The translations under genes were made by a program, and so were the position numbers. From Cyclobacteriaceae bacterium (lineage in GTDB: Bacteria; Bacteroidota; Bacteroidia; Cytophagales; Cyclobacteriaceae): a DNA stretch of 8,391 nt. Each line of letters opens with the position of its first letter. Within the stretch, counting starts at the first letter, position 1. The stretch lies in NCBI GenBank assembly GCA_026994125.1, contig JALWRJ010000080.1:1-8391 (forward strand), read 5' to 3'. Below, piece after piece: positions 5,892 through 8,391 of the stretch. A model generated the notes under the pieces. It searched no databases, was not told the DNA's origin, and saw only the letters and a list, made by a program, of their open reading frames with translations.

Positions 5892-6801
5892 CATTGTGGT
5901 TCCTTCGTATAACGAAGAAAAGAATGTAGTTGTTTTATATAGGCAGATTGATACATTATTTGCTTCGTTAGATTATAACTATGAGCTTCTTTTTGTAAAT
6001 GATGGTAGCACAGATAACACCCAGCAAGTTATTGAGCAGCTAGGCACACAAACTAACAACGTTTTTTTTATTCAACTTTCGAGAAATTTTGGACACCAGG
6101 CCGCATTAAAAGCAGGGCTTGATAGAGCCAGAGGCGATGCCATTATTAGTATGGATGCAGACCTGCAACACCCCACTAAAATTATACCTGAACTCTTAAA
6201 AAATTGGGAACAAGGATTTGATATAGTTACTACCCAACGAGAAAAAACCGATGGCCAACGGTTTTTAAAAAAAACAACTTCTCATTTATTTTATAAACTA
6301 TTAAATAGTATTGCTGACATTAAATTGCACCCAGGTGCAGCCGATTTTAGATTAATGGACGCTAAGGTAGTACGTGTATTTTCAAACTTTAATGAAAACC
6401 AATTATTTATAAGAGGATTAGTGCATTGGTTAGGATTTAAGCAAAAAACAATTAGCTATACAGCGGACGCTCGTTTAAATGGAACCAGTTCTTATTCGCT
6501 CAAAAAAATGGTGCGTTTTGCTATTGATGGTTTTACTTCTTTTAGTTCTAAACCACTTTGGATAGCCATTTATTTAGGATTCTTCTTTGCTAGTACAAGC
6601 TTGCTGTTTGTGCCCTATATTCTTTGGAGCTATTTTACAGGAGTTACCGTACCGGGGTGGTCATCTGTACTACTTACCATTGTTTTTTTTGGAGGGTTGC
6701 AACTTATGGTTCTTGGTATTATAGGCACTTATATCGGTAAAATTTTTACCGAAGTAAAACAACGGCCTCAGTATATTATTAAAGCAACCAACCTGCCATA
6801 A
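5875..6801 (+). CDS. GT2 polyprenyl-phosphate glycosyltransferase with two C-terminal TM helices (ArnC/GtrB/DPM1-like)
   Basis: A 308-residue enzyme. The GT-A domain starts SIVVPSYNEEKN, has VNDGSTDNT at 41-49, the metal-binding DAD at 94-96 in SMDADLQHP, GAADFRLMD near 154-162, and FIRGLVHWLGFKQ at 178-190. Two membrane helices follow at about 227-251 and 263-288, then the conserved QRPQYIIK tail. This layout is typical of enzymes that move a sugar from a nucleotide donor to undecaprenyl or dolichyl phosphate on the cytoplasmic face. All catalytic motifs are intact. Its start lies within the end of the GT87-like gene (17-nt overlap), and one base separates its stop from the deacetylase ATG, so the three are probably co-translated. 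It is the natural donor-making partner of the GT-C enzyme upstream. Sugar unknown. Confidence 0.92.
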   Translation: MSSLISIVVPSYNEEKNVVVLYRQIDTLFASLDYNYELLFVNDGSTDNTQQVIEQLGTQTNNVFFIQLSRNFGHQAALKAGLDRARGDAIISMDADLQHPTKIIPELLKNWEQGFDIVTTQREKTDGQRFLKKTTSHLFYKLLNSIADIKLHPGAADFRLMDAKVVRVFSNFNENQLFIRGLVHWLGFKQKTISYTADARLNGTSSYSLKKMVRFAIDGFTSFSSKPLWIAIYLGFFFASTSLLFVPYILWSYFTGVTVPGWSSVLLTIVFFGGLQLMVLGIIGTYIGKIFTEVKQRPQYIIKATNLP

Positions 6802-6802
6802 C

Positions 6803-7588
6803 ATGATACTTTTAAGTTTTGATATTGAAGAATTTGATGTGCCTGCGGTGGAGTATGGTATGCCTTTTAGTTTTGAAGAACAAATGGACACGTCCATTCG
6901 GGGTACCCGGACAATACTTTCGGTTTTAAAAAATAAACATATTAAAGCCACTTTTTTTTGCACTGCTAATTTTGCGATACATGCACCAAAGATAGTACAG
7001 CAAATAGTAGCAGAAGGACATGAATTAGCTTCACACGGCTATTATCACTCTTCATTTAAAAACGAAGATTATAAAAAATCTAAAACTGAATTAGAACGAA
7101 TAGGTAATACTAAAATAAAAGGCTTTAGGATGGCACGTATGATGCCGGTAAATTACGAGCTTATGCAACAAGCCGGATACACCTACGACAGTTCGCTAAA
7201 TCCAACGTTTATTCCTGGCAGGTATAATCATTTAACATCTCCTAAAACAGTATTCTCTAACCCCTATGTAACCATACTTCCTTCATCGGTTACTCCTTTA
7301 GTGCGTTTCCCTCTTTTTTGGTTAAGTTTTCATAATATTCCGCTAAAACTTTTTAAATGGTTGAGCCAACGCACTTTAGCAAAACATGGTTACTTAAATA
7401 TATACTTTCATCCTTGGGAATTTGTATCGCTACATGATGCTACGTATGGGTTGCCATTTTACTTTAAAAATAAATCGGGCGATAAAATGGTGCAGGAATT
7501 AGGTTCATTTATCGATTTTTTTAAGTCGAAGGATGTTGAATTCAATACGATTTCTCATTTTTTGAAACATCGAAAAGTGTTAACTTAG
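6803..7588 (+). CDS. Polysaccharide deacetylase, NodB/CE4 type, cytoplasmic
   Basis: A 261-residue protein with no signal peptide. Motif 1 is SFDIEEFD (5-12; acidic residues D7, E9 and E10), and motif 2 is HELASHGYYH (73-82) with the metal-binding H78 and H82. Motif 3 is GFRMARMMP (107-115), where most relatives have a proline after R-x. Then comes YDSSLNP (128-134), and FHPWEF (202-207) supplies the late catalytic histidine. The SFDxE, SHGYxH and FHPWE combination resembles the exopolysaccharide-associated branch of CE4. Enzymes of this fold remove N-acetyl or formyl groups from sugars; lacking an export signal, this one probably acts on a nucleotide- or lipid-linked sugar on the inner face, as ArnD does. 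The ATG lies one base after the GT2 stop, and 4 nt separate its stop from the next gene. Substrate is inference. Confidence 0.9.
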   Translation: MILLSFDIEEFDVPAVEYGMPFSFEEQMDTSIRGTRTILSVLKNKHIKATFFCTANFAIHAPKIVQQIVAEGHELASHGYYHSSFKNEDYKKSKTELERIGNTKIKGFRMARMMPVNYELMQQAGYTYDSSLNPTFIPGRYNHLTSPKTVFSNPYVTILPSSVTPLVRFPLFWLSFHNIPLKLFKWLSQRTLAKHGYLNIYFHPWEFVSLHDATYGLPFYFKNKSGDKMVQELGSFIDFFKSKDVEFNTISHFLKHRKVLT

Positions 7589-7592
7589 ACCT

Positions 7593-8391
7593 ATGAAAAT
7601 TTTAACAGCCCCACAAATTAGAGCGGCTGATGCCTACACTATTGCTAACGAACCAATTGCTTCGATTGATTTAATGGAGCGGGCAGCCCGAGCCTTTTCG
7701 AATTGGTTTTTACAACAATTTAAGGCGAACCAACGCATTGTGTTTTTAGTAGGAGCCGGGAATAATGGAGGCGATGCCCTGGCCATTGCCCGGATGCTAA
7801 GCCAGTTTAACAACCAGGTGTGGGTACTACTAGCCCTGCCAAAGGCCAACGGAAGCCCCGATTTTAACACCAATTTGAGTAAACTGCCTCAAGAGGTAAA
7901 AAAAATAACTACCTTACCCAACGAAACCGATATTATTATTGATGGGTTGTTTGGGTCGGGGTTGACACGCCCCCTTTCGGGCCAAATTGCTCATTTAATT
8001 GAACAAGCAAACAATCTGGTCGCTACGCGCATTGCCATTGACATAGCCTCGGGGCTTACCTGCGATGGACTACCATTGGGTAAAGTGGTTTTTAAGCCCC
8101 ATTATACGGTAAGTTTTCAGTTACCCAAACTAGCCTTTATGCTACCCGAAAACCAGCCCTACACCGGGCATTGGCACGTAGTGGACATAGGTTTACACCC
8201 TGATTTTTTATTTTCTGAGCCAACTCCTTTTCATTACCAGGTACAAGCAGAAGCAAGCCTTTGGCTACAACCACGCACCAAGTTTGCCCATAAAGGTAAC
8301 TTTGGGCATGGGTTACTGGTGGCAGGCAGCTATGGTAAAATGGGATCTGCCATGCTTGCCGGCCAGGGCATGTTGCGCAGTGGCATTGGCC
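7593..8391 (+). CDS. nnr: Bifunctional NAD(P)H-hydrate epimerase/dehydratase (YjeF-like), 3' end cut
   Basis: The frame is open from the ATG at 7593 to the window edge; 266 codons are visible and the C-terminal half is missing. Residues 1 to about 215 form the YjeF_N epimerase domain: GAGNNGGDALAIARML at 54-69, DGLFGSGLTRPLSG at 118-131, and AIDIASGL at 148-155 with the conserved Asp150. From about 222 the ADP-dependent dehydratase domain begins (FAHKGNFGHGLLVAGSYGK, then GSAMLAGQGMLRSGIG). Together the two activities repair hydrated NADH and NADPH in the cytoplasm. Two usually invariant spots differ from the common form: GNNGGDA instead of GNNGGDG, and DIASGL instead of DIPSGL. It starts 4 nt after the deacetylase stop, so it is probably in the same transcript, but has no obvious functional link to it. 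The DNA is visibly richer in G+C than the glycosyltransferase genes. Confidence 0.95.
   Translation, partial: MKILTAPQIRAADAYTIANEPIASIDLMERAARAFSNWFLQQFKANQRIVFLVGAGNNGGDALAIARMLSQFNNQVWVLLALPKANGSPDFNTNLSKLPQEVKKITTLPNETDIIIDGLFGSGLTRPLSGQIAHLIEQANNLVATRIAIDIASGLTCDGLPLGKVVFKPHYTVSFQLPKLAFMLPENQPYTGHWHVVDIGLHPDFLFSEPTPFHYQVQAEASLWLQPRTKFAHKGNFGHGLLVAGSYGKMGSAMLAGQGMLRSGIG

Noticed and set aside
6670..6963. Minus-strand open frame across the GT2/deacetylase junction
   Set aside because: Lies opposite conserved coding sequence of two genes and has no recognisable domain.
7634..7873. Minus-strand open frame inside nnr
   Set aside because: The plus frame is continuous with clear YjeF motifs; this is a shadow.

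Overview
The window looks like a chromosomal segment of a member of the phylum Bacteroidetes (Bacteroidota). Three things point there: AT-rich DNA with few Shine-Dalgarno sequences, promoters of the Bacteroidetes type (TTTG, about 19 nt, TAnnTTTG), and adjacent era-der genes. I cannot name the genus from the sequence.

Layout from left to right. (1) Positions 1-1203, plus strand: the 3' end of a membrane dipeptidase (peptidase M19), a 76-residue cytochrome-b5-like heme-binding protein, and a BadF/BadG/BcrA-type sugar kinase of the N-acetylglucosamine kinase kind. The three are joined by two TAATG stop/start overlaps. (2) Positions 1172-4359, minus strand: a SprT-like zinc metalloprotease that overlaps the kinase tail-to-tail by 32 nt, a small low-complexity lipoprotein, and the ribosome-assembly GTPases Der and Era (era is transcribed first, then der 15 nt later). 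Hairpins separate der, the lipoprotein gene and sprT. (3) Positions 4373-4586: a compact control region in which the leftward era promoter and a rightward tRNA promoter interleave, followed by an initiator tRNA-fMet and a strong intrinsic terminator. (4) Positions 4674-8391, plus strand: a tightly packed operon of a GT87/DUF2029 membrane glycosyltransferase, a GT2 polyprenyl-phosphate glycosyltransferase with two C-terminal membrane helices, a cytoplasmic NodB-type (CE4) deacetylase, and a bifunctional NAD(P)H-hydrate repair enzyme cut by the window end.

How the genes may work together. Era and Der act in 30S and 50S ribosome assembly, and the initiator tRNA starts translation, so the divergent promoter region drives translation-machinery genes in both directions. 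The glycosyltransferase/deacetylase trio has the same three activities as the ArnC-ArnD-ArnT route: load a sugar on undecaprenyl phosphate, remove an acyl group on the cytoplasmic side, transfer the sugar in the periplasm. This is the most promising candidate for a little-described system here, but its substrate cannot be read from the sequence. Most of the rest is ordinary housekeeping content. There is no mobile element, CRISPR array or phage feature. The longest stretch without a gene is under 110 bases apart from the 4360-4673 control region, whose contents are listed.
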